From Candidatus Parvarchaeota archaeon (GTDB lineage Archaea > Nanobdellota > Nanobdellia > WJKC01): a stretch of DNA of 64,000 nt. Made by a program: the position numbers and the translations under genes. This document shows, in pieces, positions 43,835-51,933 of this stretch. The DNA lies in assembly GCA_030615175.1 (NCBI GenBank), contig JAUWZX010000001.1:387840-451839 (forward strand). Direction: 5' to 3'. Position 1 is the first letter of the stretch. The number at the start of each line of letters is the position of its first letter. Under the pieces are notes generated by a model that searched no databases, was not told the origin of the DNA, and saw nothing but the letters and a program-made list of their open reading frames with translations.

Positions 43835-44923
43835 CTACCTGATTATGCTTATGCCAAGTTCTTGTGATACTTGGCTCATTCTTTCTTGGGCGTTTATTTC
43901 GTGCTCAATTTTTTCAGGACCAATTATCCATGGCGACTTAACGCCAGTGGATATGAGCATTACGCGAATCCTGCCTGTCATGTCCTCCTGAATTCTTGAA
44001 CCCCACATGACCATTGCGTCAGGGTCAAGTGTTTCAGTTATTAACTCACCAACCCTGTTAACTTCTTCAAGAGTCATATCAGGTCCGCCAGTTATGTGAA
44101 TTAAGGCACCAGTTGCTCCAGTGTAATCAACCTCTAGTAATGGGTTATTCATTGCTTTCCTAACTGCTTCTTCAACCCTGTTATCGCTGTCACTCTCTCC
44201 AATACCCATGCTGCATACGCTTCCATGAGTCATTATTGCCTTAACGTCCGCGAAGTCTAGGTTAACAAGACTTGGCAGTGCAATAGTTTCAACTATTGAC
44301 TTAATCATTGTTGAAACAAGTTCATTGGCAACTGCAAAGGCCTGCTCTACCGGGAGACCTCCAGCAATCTCGACTAATCTGTTATTGTCAATGACTATTA
44401 CTGAATTACAGGACGCCCTTAACTTCTGCAGTCCTGCCTCTGCTTTGTCAACGCGGGCTCTTTCAATCTTAAAGGGCATTGTTACTACTCCAACAACTAT
44501 TGCTCCTTTTTCTTTTGCCATTTGAGTAATTAAGGGCAGTGACCCAGTTCCTGTCCCTCCTCCAAGTCCTGTTAATGCGAATAGCATATCACAGTCCTTA
44601 AGGACTTCTTTTAATTCAACGCGGGATTCTTCTACTGCTTGCTCGCCGATTTTTGGATCTCCACCAGCTCCCAGTCCACGTGTTAATTCCTTGCCTATCA
44701 GTACTTTTTTATCAGCCTGGGTAATGTGCAAGTGTTGACTATCAGTATTAATAGCAATTATTTCTGCACCCGTAATTCCTTTCTTGTATAACCAGTCTAC
44801 AGTGTTACTGCCTCCGCCCCCAGCACCAATAACTTTAATTCTGGCCTGCATTGCTAGGCCGTTCATAATTGATTTTTCACTGTTATCAACCATTTTCATA
44901 GCGCTTTCAACTACAAAATCCAT
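43835..44923 (-). CDS. ftsZ: Cell division GTPase FtsZ
   Basis: 362 residues. IKVIGAGGGGSNTVDWL near 29-45, NTDSQHL, the tubulin signature GLGGGTGTGSLP near 118-129 and RVDKAEAGLQKL, NNRLVEI and a C-terminal domain with TGGPDMTLEEV follow the FtsZ pattern. Polymerises with GTP into the division ring. The C-terminal tail is short and lacks an obvious linker. Unlike most neighbours, it has a strong Shine-Dalgarno (AGAGGTGAT) seven bases before the ATG, so its mRNA has a leader. It is divergent from a MinD-like operon across a 423-base intergenic region. Confidence 0.96.
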   Translation of the reverse strand: MDFVVESAMKMVDNSEKSIMNGLAMQARIKVIGAGGGGSNTVDWLYKKGITGAEIIAINTDSQHLHITQADKKVLIGKELTRGLGAGGDPKIGEQAVEESRVELKEVLKDCDMLFALTGLGGGTGTGSLPLITQMAKEKGAIVVGVVTMPFKIERARVDKAEAGLQKLRASCNSVIVIDNNRLVEIAGGLPVEQAFAVANELVSTMIKSIVETIALPSLVNLDFADVKAIMTHGSVCSMGIGESDSDNRVEEAVRKAMNNPLLEVDYTGATGALIHITGGPDMTLEEVNRVGELITETLDPDAMVMWGSRIQEDMTGRIRVMLISTGVKSPWIIGPEKIEHEINAQERMSQVSQELGISIIR

Positions 44924-44930
44924 TTTTTAT

Positions 44931-44939
44931 ATCACCTCT
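44931..44939 (-). promoter_or_regulatory. Strong Shine-Dalgarno site of ftsZ
   Basis: On the minus strand AGAGGTGAT complements the 16S 3' end (ATCACCTCCT in the 16S gene) over eight or nine bases, seven bases before the ATG. It fixes the start at 44923 and contrasts with the leaderless pattern elsewhere. Confidence 0.75.
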
Positions 44940-45346
44940 ACCGAAACCTTTTTATTTTTTAATTGTTTACTATATTCAGTTGATGCGGAAAACATTTTTT
45001 AGGAGCGCGTCAATATTAATGAAGTGACACTTCACAGTGCACATAAAGAATCATAATCGCTTGATTTTTACTAAATTCATTACTAATTTATATACCTTTT
45101 TCAGAAATTTTTTAAAAAAACCCCTCTTCCACACGAAATAAGGGTTATGCCTTTGCGTTTCCAATGGAATTTTTTGTGCTGAAATTCCTTTTTTTCTTGT
45201 TTTTGCCGCTTTTCCACTTGAAGTAAAGGTTTTTGCTTAATTTGTAGTTTTTTGTCTTATGAATTTTTGCTAAAGTAAGGTTCTTAATTAAATATACTCT
45301 GTGTTTTAATAAAACTTAAATAACCTTTAATCCCTGAACTATTAAA
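44940..45346. other. Long divergent intergenic region with repeats
   Basis: The largest gene-free stretch in the window, between ftsZ and the MinD operon. It holds a perfect palindrome TGAAGTGACACTTCA (45020-45034), two imperfect direct repeats beginning TTCCAC and including GAA.TAA.GG.TT.TGC (45127-45150 and 45212-45236), a third degenerate copy (AAAGTAAGGTTCTTAATT near 45272-45289), and a GGAATTT/AAATTCC hairpin (45166-45188). No ORF or known RNA was found. It may be regulatory for division genes. Confidence 0.6.
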
Positions 45347-45514
45347 ATGGATTTTGATTTATTCTTAGAAGAGATGAAGAAGAGAGTGCCTAAGGCCAGA
45401 AAGTTTAGAAAGATTTCACGAAAGAAGGATAAGGAGCGCGTTGAGAGTGCAGTGCTGGATGATAAGTGCACTGAGATTCCGCAGACAAGTGATGGGAGGA
45501 GGGCTTATAAATGA
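45347..45514 (+). CDS. 55-residue basic protein upstream of MinD
   Basis: Read directly: starts MDFDLFLEEMKKRVPKARKF, continues with a basic RKISRKKDKERVES segment and ends DGRRAYK. Its TGA overlaps the MinD start (ATGA), and a GGAGG within its last codons serves as the MinD ribosome-binding site, so the two are translationally coupled. An N-terminal amphipathic acidic helix followed by a basic linker suggests a small adaptor, but no family is recognised. Likely real because of the coupling; function unknown. Confidence 0.6.
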   Translation: MDFDLFLEEMKKRVPKARKFRKISRKKDKERVESAVLDDKCTEIPQTSDGRRAYK

Positions 45515-46257
45515 CGAGGGTTATTGGAATCTTGAGCGGTAAGGGAGGGGTTGGCAAGACAACTGCAACTGTTAATATTGGTGCAAGCCTTGCATTTGAT
45601 TATGGTAATAACGTTGTTGCAATTGATGCTAACACAACCAGTTCAAGTCTTGGATTGTACCTGGGTAATCATAAGTTCCCTGTAACCATTAATGAGGTGT
45701 TAACAGGCAAGGCATCAATTGCTGACGCGATTTACGCACACCCTTCAGGATTGAAGGTTATCCCGTCAAGCCATGGATTTAATGGGGTTGTTAACAATAA
45801 GAGGATTAAGAGCGTGGTTAATTCCTTAAAGGAGTTCACTGATTTTATCCTGTTAGATTGTCCGCCAACTCTTGGCAGCGAGACTAGGGCAGGGATTGAA
45901 GCTGTTGATGAATTAATCGTGATTGCTAATCCTAATTGGGCAAGCCTGCTTGAAGCTAAGAAGACAATTGAGTATGCTAAGCAGTTGAAGAAGAAGGTTT
46001 TAGGATTAGTGCTTAATCAAGCGGATTTAGAGCCTGAAGAGATTGATAAGATTAAGAAAGCCTTGAAGATTGATATCCTTTCAGTGATTCCTCTTGATGA
46101 TAACGTGGTTAAGAGCAGTGATAAGAGAGTTCCTGTTATTCACTTGTATGGCAGGTCAAGGCCTGCAAGGGCTTATAAGAAGTTAATGGAGAAAATCACT
46201 GGCGAGAAATTCCCTAATAGAGGTATTATTGAGCGTATTATTGGCTGGTTTGATTAA
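45511..46257 (+). CDS. minD: MinD/ParA-family ATPase
   Basis: 248 residues. Deviant Walker A SGKGGVGKTTATVN near 9-22, an AIDANTTSSSLGLYLG switch I region, Walker B-like FILLDCPPTLG near 112-122, and a C-terminal amphipathic helix (GIIERIIGWF) resembling the MinD membrane-targeting sequence. Such proteins position cell structures by ATP-driven cycles on the membrane. Divergence from ftsZ supports a role in division or partition. Strong GGAGG ribosome-binding site. Whether it is a true MinD or another ParA-like positioning factor cannot be settled by sequence alone. Confidence 0.85.
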   Translation: MTRVIGILSGKGGVGKTTATVNIGASLAFDYGNNVVAIDANTTSSSLGLYLGNHKFPVTINEVLTGKASIADAIYAHPSGLKVIPSSHGFNGVVNNKRIKSVVNSLKEFTDFILLDCPPTLGSETRAGIEAVDELIVIANPNWASLLEAKKTIEYAKQLKKKVLGLVLNQADLEPEEIDKIKKALKIDILSVIPLDDNVVKSSDKRVPVIHLYGRSRPARAYKKLMEKITGEKFPNRGIIERIIGWFD

Positions 46258-46348
46258 AGCCATACTCATTCATGGAGGGGTTTCTAGAGCGCGCGCAAGA
46301 ACTTTTTAGAAAACCTTTTATTATTTCCTTATCTTAATTCTTTTATTC

Positions 46349-47668
46349 ATGTATTCAAAGAAGATTCAGTTATTACTCAAACGAAGGAAGATTAGTGTTT
46401 ACGATTTTGTTGAAGTCACTTCCAAAGGCTTTAAGGTTAAGGGCTGCGTGATGCCCAGGACTGCTGGCAGGCCGGACACGTTAGTAATTAAAAAAGAGAA
46501 TGGTTATAATATTGGCATTAAACCTGACTCTGTTAAGAAATTAAGGTCATTAAAGAAAAGGAAGCATACAGGGTTTAAATTCAAGAAGAACTTGAACAAG
46601 AAGGACGTTGTTATTCTTGCTGCTGGAGGCACTATTGCTTCAAGGATTGATTACAGGACTGGAGCTGTTAAGCCTGCAATGACTGCTGATGAAATAATCC
46701 GCTTCACGCCAGGCATTAGTGATGTTGCTAACATTAGGGTTCGCGTGTTGTTCCAAATGCTTAGTGAGTGCATGACTCCTTACCAGTGGAGTATTATTGC
46801 AAAAGGCGTTTCCAAAGCAATTAAGGAAGGCGCTGACGGCGTTGTAGTAATGCACGGCACTGACATCATGGGTTACACTGCTGCTTTCCTTTCATTCGCT
46901 CTTCAGGACTTGCCAGTGCCTGTAGTGCTTGTTGGCGCTCAGCGCAGCACTGACCGCGCTTCCTGCGATACTCATGTGAATATTACTTGCGCTGTTAAGG
47001 CAGCAACAAGTGATATTGCTGAAGTCATGGTTTGCATGCATGAAGGATTGAATGATGATTGCTGCATTCTTCATCAGGGAACGCGAGTCCGTAAGTGTCA
47101 TACGAGCAGGCGCGACGCTTTCAGGAGTATTGGAGTTAAACCTTTTGCCTGCATTAAGTATCCTGAACTCAGTGTTGGATTCCTGCGTGATGATTATGCC
47201 CGCGTTGATAAGTCACGCAAGTTAGTATTGAAAGCCAAGTTTGATGACAGGGTTGCATTACTAAAAGTGGTTCCTGGCTTAAAACCTGACATTATTAAGT
47301 CTTTGAAGAATTATAGAGGTCTTGTTATTGAAGGCACTGGCCTCGGGCACCTGCCAATTACTGGTTATGGTGATAAATACACTGAGATGAATGTATTGAA
47401 TTTTAAGGCTTTAAAGGAGTTCTCGGGGAAGGGTGTTGTTTTCATGACTCCTCAGGCAATTAATGGCAGGATTAACATGAATGTTTATGAGACTGGCAGG
47501 GATTTGATTGATATTGGCGTATTAGGCAACTTGTGTGATGTAATTCCTGAAACAGCTTACGTTAAACTAGTCTGGGCGCTCGGTAATTCAAGGACAGTAA
47601 AGGAGGCTAAGGAGTTAATGATGACTAATATTGCTGGCGAATTCACTGAGCGGAGCATGGTTTCATGA
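46349..47668 (+). CDS. gatD: Glu-tRNA(Gln) amidotransferase subunit D
   Basis: 439 residues. An N-terminal beta-barrel-like domain (about 1-80: VYDFVEVTSKGFKVKGCVMPRT, ends VYDFVEV and GCVMPRT) precedes an L-asparaginase-type domain with AAGGTIASRID near 92-102 (first catalytic Thr) and VVMHGTDIMGYTA near 165-177. It releases ammonia from glutamine or asparagine and passes it to GatE. With GatE it makes Gln-tRNA(Gln) in archaea. Its stop overlaps the gatE start by four bases. Confidence 0.95.
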   Translation: MYSKKIQLLLKRRKISVYDFVEVTSKGFKVKGCVMPRTAGRPDTLVIKKENGYNIGIKPDSVKKLRSLKKRKHTGFKFKKNLNKKDVVILAAGGTIASRIDYRTGAVKPAMTADEIIRFTPGISDVANIRVRVLFQMLSECMTPYQWSIIAKGVSKAIKEGADGVVVMHGTDIMGYTAAFLSFALQDLPVPVVLVGAQRSTDRASCDTHVNITCAVKAATSDIAEVMVCMHEGLNDDCCILHQGTRVRKCHTSRRDAFRSIGVKPFACIKYPELSVGFLRDDYARVDKSRKLVLKAKFDDRVALLKVVPGLKPDIIKSLKNYRGLVIEGTGLGHLPITGYGDKYTEMNVLNFKALKEFSGKGVVFMTPQAINGRINMNVYETGRDLIDIGVLGNLCDVIPETAYVKLVWALGNSRTVKEAKELMMTNIAGEFTERSMVS

Positions 47669-49461
47669 AATGCGGATTGGAAATTCATCAAAGGATTTGC
47701 CGTCATAAATTATTCTGTAATTGCAATGCAACAGGTAATAAAGGTGAATTGCAGAAGAAGTTCACCCGTTACATGCACGCGGTTGCTGGTGAGACAGGAG
47801 AGGTTGATAAGACAGTCAGGTTTGAAGCAATTAAATCTAATAAGTTCACTTACGAATCATTTGATAATACTTCATGCCTTATTGAAACTGACAGTGAGCC
47901 TCCATTAAAACTAAATGAGGAGGCATTAATCACGGCTTTAAGCATTGCAAAGCACTTGAAAATGTTCATTCCCAGCGAACTTCACGTGATGCGCAAAACA
48001 GTTATTGACGGCAGTAATACTGGTGGTTTCCAGCGCACAATTATTATTGGACTTGGAACTGACAAGTCTGTCATTAAGACTAGTGAGGGTTCTGTACGCA
48101 TCAAGGATTTGGAGTTAGAGGAAGAGTCTGCCAGAATCATTGAGCGGTGGAGTGGAGGAACGCGTTATGACTTGTCTGGTTTAGGCATTCCATTAATTGA
48201 AGTCAGCACTCAGCCTGACATTAAGAGCCCTGAGCAGGCTTATGAGGCTGCATTGAAACTTGGCGAGTTATTGCGCTTAACTGGACGCGCCCAGAGAGGT
48301 ATCGGTACTATCAGGCAGGACATTAATATCAGTGTTAAGGGCGGCGCTCGCGTGGAAATTAAAGGATTCCAGGATATCAGGATGATTAAGAGGCTTATTG
48401 AATTAGAAGTTAAGCGTCAGGAGTCACTTATTGCCTTGAAGAGTGAATTAACTGGTTATAAGTTGAGGAAAATTAATGTAACTGAATTTTTTGAAAAATC
48501 AAAATCTAAGGTTGTTAAGGGGAAAAAACTTGTTCTCAGCCTGATTGCTCCTGGTTTTAAAGAATTATTTAAGCGCAAACTTAATGAGTTAAAAACCCTC
48601 GGCTCTGAGATTGCTGATTACGCCTGCGCGCACAGAGTTAAGGGATTAATTCACAGTGATGAGGACTTGAATGATTACGGGCTTGAAACTGAATTCATCA
48701 GGATGCGGAACGAGTTAGGAGTTAAGAGTAATGATTTAATATTAATCATTGCAGGGGATGGCAGTGAAGTTGAGAGGGCAATGAGGGCGGTTATGGATAG
48801 GATTTACTTATTGAATGACTGCATTCCTGAGGAGACGAGGACTGCTAAGCCGGATGGAACTTCATCTTATGCCAGGCCATTGCCTGGCGGTGAGAGGATG
48901 TATCCTGAAACTGATATTCCATTAATTAATCCTTCCGGATTCATTAAGAGAACTTTTAAAATTGAGTCAAAGGAGTCCAGAGTTAAGAAGTTAAGGAGGC
49001 TTGGACTGCCCGCGCACTTAATTAATTCATTGGTGCTGAGCCAGCGTCTTGAATTATTTTATTTACTCATTAAGTCTTTGAAGAGATTAAAGCCAGTATT
49101 GATTGCAGGCGTTTTAATTGAAGCGCCTAAGGAGGTTAAGAAGCGCTTTAAGCATGACACTTCTGTTTTACGTGATAAGCACTTTAAGGACTTGCTTGCG
49201 TTATTGGATAAGGGGCTGATTACCAGGCAGGCAGTAATACCTTTACTTAATAATTTATGCGCTGCGCCTGAGTTAAGCGTTAAGGACTTGGCAGGCGAGT
49301 TCAAGGCGTTTAGTGATGCTGAGTTAAAGAAGTTAATTAAAATGGTTGTGAAGAGTAATGAGGGGCTCAAGTTTAAAGTCCTTATGGGTTTAGTAATGAA
49401 GGAAGTTGCCGGCAGGGCTGACGGGAGCAGGGTTTCAAGGATTCTTAAAAAAATCACTTAA
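47665..49461 (+). CDS. gatE: Glu-tRNA(Gln) amidotransferase subunit E
   Basis: 598 residues. KCGLEIHQRICRHKLFCNC at the N-terminus is the GatB/E kinase core; a GAD-like insertion similar to bacterial AspRS occupies roughly 280-400; a C-terminal helical plus YqeY-type tail contacts tRNA. GatE activates Glu-tRNA(Gln) with ATP and amidates it with ammonia from GatD. Translation is coupled to gatD (ATGA overlap). Its last 27 bases overlap the convergent Nudix gene. Confidence 0.95.
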   Translation: MKCGLEIHQRICRHKLFCNCNATGNKGELQKKFTRYMHAVAGETGEVDKTVRFEAIKSNKFTYESFDNTSCLIETDSEPPLKLNEEALITALSIAKHLKMFIPSELHVMRKTVIDGSNTGGFQRTIIIGLGTDKSVIKTSEGSVRIKDLELEEESARIIERWSGGTRYDLSGLGIPLIEVSTQPDIKSPEQAYEAALKLGELLRLTGRAQRGIGTIRQDINISVKGGARVEIKGFQDIRMIKRLIELEVKRQESLIALKSELTGYKLRKINVTEFFEKSKSKVVKGKKLVLSLIAPGFKELFKRKLNELKTLGSEIADYACAHRVKGLIHSDEDLNDYGLETEFIRMRNELGVKSNDLILIIAGDGSEVERAMRAVMDRIYLLNDCIPEETRTAKPDGTSSYARPLPGGERMYPETDIPLINPSGFIKRTFKIESKESRVKKLRRLGLPAHLINSLVLSQRLELFYLLIKSLKRLKPVLIAGVLIEAPKEVKKRFKHDTSVLRDKHFKDLLALLDKGLITRQAVIPLLNNLCAAPELSVKDLAGEFKAFSDAELKKLIKMVVKSNEGLKFKVLMGLVMKEVAGRADGSRVSRILKKIT

Positions 49462-50052
49462 CGCTTTAATTGATATCCTCGTCCATTCCTCATAATCTTT
49501 TTCATAACAGTTTTTTAGTAATTCATTAATTGTTTTGAACTGCACGCTTTCCTTAATGATTTCAGCATCCTTTGATTTAATCATGCTTGAATTAGTTTTA
49601 ATGAGGAATAATAATCCGAAGTGAACTTTATCTATTCTGCCCGGTTCATTAATGTAACCAATTAATCCTACAGAGTAATTATTTATCATAACTTCTTCAC
49701 TTAACTCTCTTATTAATGCCTTATGAATAGGGTTATGGTAATGAGCGTCATTTTTCTTGTTAATATGACCTCCAACTCCGCAGGACCATTTGCCCTGAAG
49801 TCTTTTTTCAGGATAATCTTTGTCTTTAGTTGAGCGCTGGTAAGTGAAAACCATTTTTAATTCAGGATTGTATATTAAGCAGTAAGGGATTGGCTGCTTA
49901 TATTCTGGTTTATGCTCTACTTTACTCCTCTTCTTCCATTTATAATTACTTAGTATTCTTGACAGGAAGTCAACTTCTTTTCTTGGCTTAAAACCTTCAA
50001 AGTAGTCATTACCGAAGAGTTTGTCTTTTTTAATAACCATTATTTTTTCCAT
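49435..50052 (-). CDS. Nudix-family hydrolase
   Basis: 205 residues. GGHINKKND then NPIHKALIRELSEEVMI near 110-140 is the Nudix box (Gx5Ex7REUxEExGU) with one imperfect spacing. An N-terminal extension with KEVDFLSRILSNY suggests the predicted phosphoesterase branch (COG4112-like). It hydrolyses a nucleoside diphosphate-linked substrate, unknown. It is followed upstream by a dUTPase-like gene five bases away on the same strand, fitting nucleotide clean-up. Confidence 0.85.
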   Translation of the reverse strand: MEKIMVIKKDKLFGNDYFEGFKPRKEVDFLSRILSNYKWKKRSKVEHKPEYKQPIPYCLIYNPELKMVFTYQRSTKDKDYPEKRLQGKWSCGVGGHINKKNDAHYHNPIHKALIRELSEEVMINNYSVGLIGYINEPGRIDKVHFGLLFLIKTNSSMIKSKDAEIIKESVQFKTINELLKNCYEKDYEEWTRISIKALSDFFKNP

Positions 50053-50057
50053 TATTT

Positions 50058-50405
50058 TTAGTACCCGTTCTTTATTCTCTGCCTGTTGACTTGATTTTTT
50101 TCTTTGTATTTTTCATAAAAGTCATTGCTTGTCATGTCAATTGATAATGCCAGATTTATCAGGAAGTGCATGCAGTCAATGATTTCTTCCTTGAATTTTT
50201 CCTTATTGAATTCCTGATTTTTCTTCCAGCTCTTGAATGGTGTTTTCTTTATTGCTTCACCAAGTTCGATGTACAATGCTAGTCCATTCTCATTTATGTA
50301 CGCCTGTCTTTCCTTCTCATTCTTGAAAGGAATGTTTTTCCCATAAGCTTCTTGCAGTTCTTTTTGAATTTTAAATAATTCATCTAACTTATCTTCCAGC
50401 CCCAT
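50058..50405 (-). CDS. dUTPase/MazG-like all-alpha NTP pyrophosphatase
   Basis: 115 residues, all-helical. YIELGEAIKKTPFKSWKK (helix 1, Glu ligands), FKEEIIDCMHFLINLAL (EExxD metal motif near 70-86) and KYKEKNQVNRQRIKNGY match the dimeric dUTPase_2/MazG-like family. Cleaves dUTP or related dNTPs to monophosphates, keeping uracil out of DNA. Lies next to the Nudix gene, probably one operon. Confidence 0.82.
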   Translation of the reverse strand: MGLEDKLDELFKIQKELQEAYGKNIPFKNEKERQAYINENGLALYIELGEAIKKTPFKSWKKNQEFNKEKFKEEIIDCMHFLINLALSIDMTSNDFYEKYKEKNQVNRQRIKNGY

Positions 50406-50460
50406 AATCCTCTTAATTAATTAATAATACTTTTTAATCATTGTTGTATTGCATTATTCA

Positions 50461-51060
50461 ATGATTAAGTCTCAAAGAGAGTTGTCAAGGAGGTTGTCAG
50501 AAACCATTGGTTTCACAGAGCCGAAATTAAAGCTTAGGCAGTACTTAACGCCTCCTAATATTGCAGCAGCATTATTATGGACTGCATTCATGAATGGTGA
50601 CATTAAGGGTAAAGTAGTGTTTGACTTAGGGTGCGGTACTGGAATCTTAAGTATTGGTGCATCACTGCTCAGTGCTCTGAAAGTTAAGGGTTTTGACATT
50701 GACGCTTCAACTTTAAGCATTGCTGAAAGAAATGCCGCTGGATTAAGTAATGTTGAATTCATTGAAATGGATGTTAAGAAAATTACTGGTTCCTGTGATA
50801 CTGTTATAATGAATCCGCCGTTCATGGTTAAGGGAGGAGTTAGTGACAGAGCATTCCTTGATAAAGCGTTCTCAATTGCTAAGAGGATTTACTCCATTCA
50901 TAATTTAGGAACTCATGAATTCATTAATAAGTACTCTTTAAGGAATGGTTTTAAGCCAGCAGTCATTGATAGTTATAAATTCCCGTTAAAGTATAGTTAC
51001 AAGTTTCATGAAAAAGAAAAAGTGAACTTCATGGTTGGCTTATGGTTTTTCAAAAAATAA
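50461..51060 (+). CDS. METTL5-like RNA N6-adenine methyltransferase
   Basis: 199 residues from the ATG at 50461 (the frame extends to a TTG at 50449). Class I methyltransferase: QYLTPPNIAAALLWTAFMNG, VVFDLGCGTGILSIGA near 52-67 (SAM-binding), GFDIDASTLSIAERNA, and the catalytic NPPF at about 117-120. It matches archaeal METTL5 relatives, which methylate a conserved adenosine of the small-subunit rRNA in eukaryotes. It overlaps the following MBL-fold gene by 19 bases. Confidence 0.88.
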   Translation: MIKSQRELSRRLSETIGFTEPKLKLRQYLTPPNIAAALLWTAFMNGDIKGKVVFDLGCGTGILSIGASLLSALKVKGFDIDASTLSIAERNAAGLSNVEFIEMDVKKITGSCDTVIMNPPFMVKGGVSDRAFLDKAFSIAKRIYSIHNLGTHEFINKYSLRNGFKPAVIDSYKFPLKYSYKFHEKEKVNFMVGLWFFKK

Positions 51061-51605
51061 TTAATAAAGTATTCCTGTATCATGGTTCATGTAATTCTTA
51101 TTACATTGATGATGAAGTTAAAATCCTGATTGATGCCGGCGTTGACTTGGATAAGAAAATTGACTTGCTAGTCCTTACTCACTTCCACCCTGACCACGCG
51201 TTATTTGCCCGCAGGATTAAGGATAGGACTAATTGCAGGATTTTAATTGGTCACAGGGATTTAGAGCCTTTAAAATTACTTACTAAGGTCTGGCCTACAT
51301 GGGAGGGCAAGAAGATTGGTGAAGTATTGCCTGATGGTTTACTAAAGGAAGGTGATGTTATTAATACTGGTTCAATGATTCTTAAGGTATTGGAAGTGCC
51401 TGGTCACACTATTGGTTCAATAGCCTTTTTCGAGCCTGTTAAGAAGATTCTCTTCACTGGTGATACATTATTTGCTCATGGAGTTACTGGAAGAATTGAT
51501 TTCCCTTACAGCGATTCTCAGAGCATGGATGAGAGTGTTGAGAGATTAAAGTCATTAAAAGCTGATATAATACTGCCAGGGCATGGAGAGATTATTAGAG
51601 TATAA
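51042..51605 (+). CDS. Metallo-beta-lactamase fold hydrolase
   Basis: 187 residues. VLTHFHPDHALFARR near 45-59 (THxHxDH zinc motif), VPGHTIGSIAFF near 118-129, FTGDTLFAHGVTG near 136-148 and ILPGHGEIIRV at the end carry all metal ligands of a glyoxalase II-type enzyme. Substrate is probably a thioester or phosphoester; not readable. The start ATG lies within the last codons of the METTL5-like gene, suggesting coupling. Confidence 0.88.
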   Translation: MVFQKIINKVFLYHGSCNSYYIDDEVKILIDAGVDLDKKIDLLVLTHFHPDHALFARRIKDRTNCRILIGHRDLEPLKLLTKVWPTWEGKKIGEVLPDGLLKEGDVINTGSMILKVLEVPGHTIGSIAFFEPVKKILFTGDTLFAHGVTGRIDFPYSDSQSMDESVERLKSLKADIILPGHGEIIRV

Positions 51606-51639
51606 ATTATTTAAGTGACTAATTAATCATTACTCTTTA

Positions 51640-51933
51640 ATGCCTGTGAAGGGGATTAGTAGGGATGAATTACTGCACGTTGCAGGGATTGCGCGGTTAA
51701 AACTCACTGGAGAGGAGATTGAATTATTCTCCAAGCAAGTGAGTGATATTATTGAATGGTTTAAGGAATTAAGTAAAATAAAAACTGCTGGCGTTAAGCC
51801 AAGCTTTCATGCACTGGAAACAATTAATGTCACTCGCGAGGACAAGGCAGGTGAGTGCTTCAGTAAAGAGCAAGTCTTTAGTAATACTGATAATAAGGAG
51901 AAAGGATTTTTTAAGGGGCCTAGAATAGTATGA
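51640..51933 (+). CDS. gatC: Asp/Glu-tRNA amidotransferase subunit C
   Basis: 97 residues. ISRDELLHVAGIARLKLTGEE and FSKQVSDIIEWFKELSKI are the GatC helical hairpin that clasps GatA, and RED near 66 with VFSNTDNKEKGFFKGPRIV at the end is the usual tail. First gene of gatCAB; its stop overlaps the gatA start by four bases. A TATA-like ATTATTTAAG is about 30 bases upstream. Confidence 0.93.
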   Translation: MPVKGISRDELLHVAGIARLKLTGEEIELFSKQVSDIIEWFKELSKIKTAGVKPSFHALETINVTREDKAGECFSKEQVFSNTDNKEKGFFKGPRIV

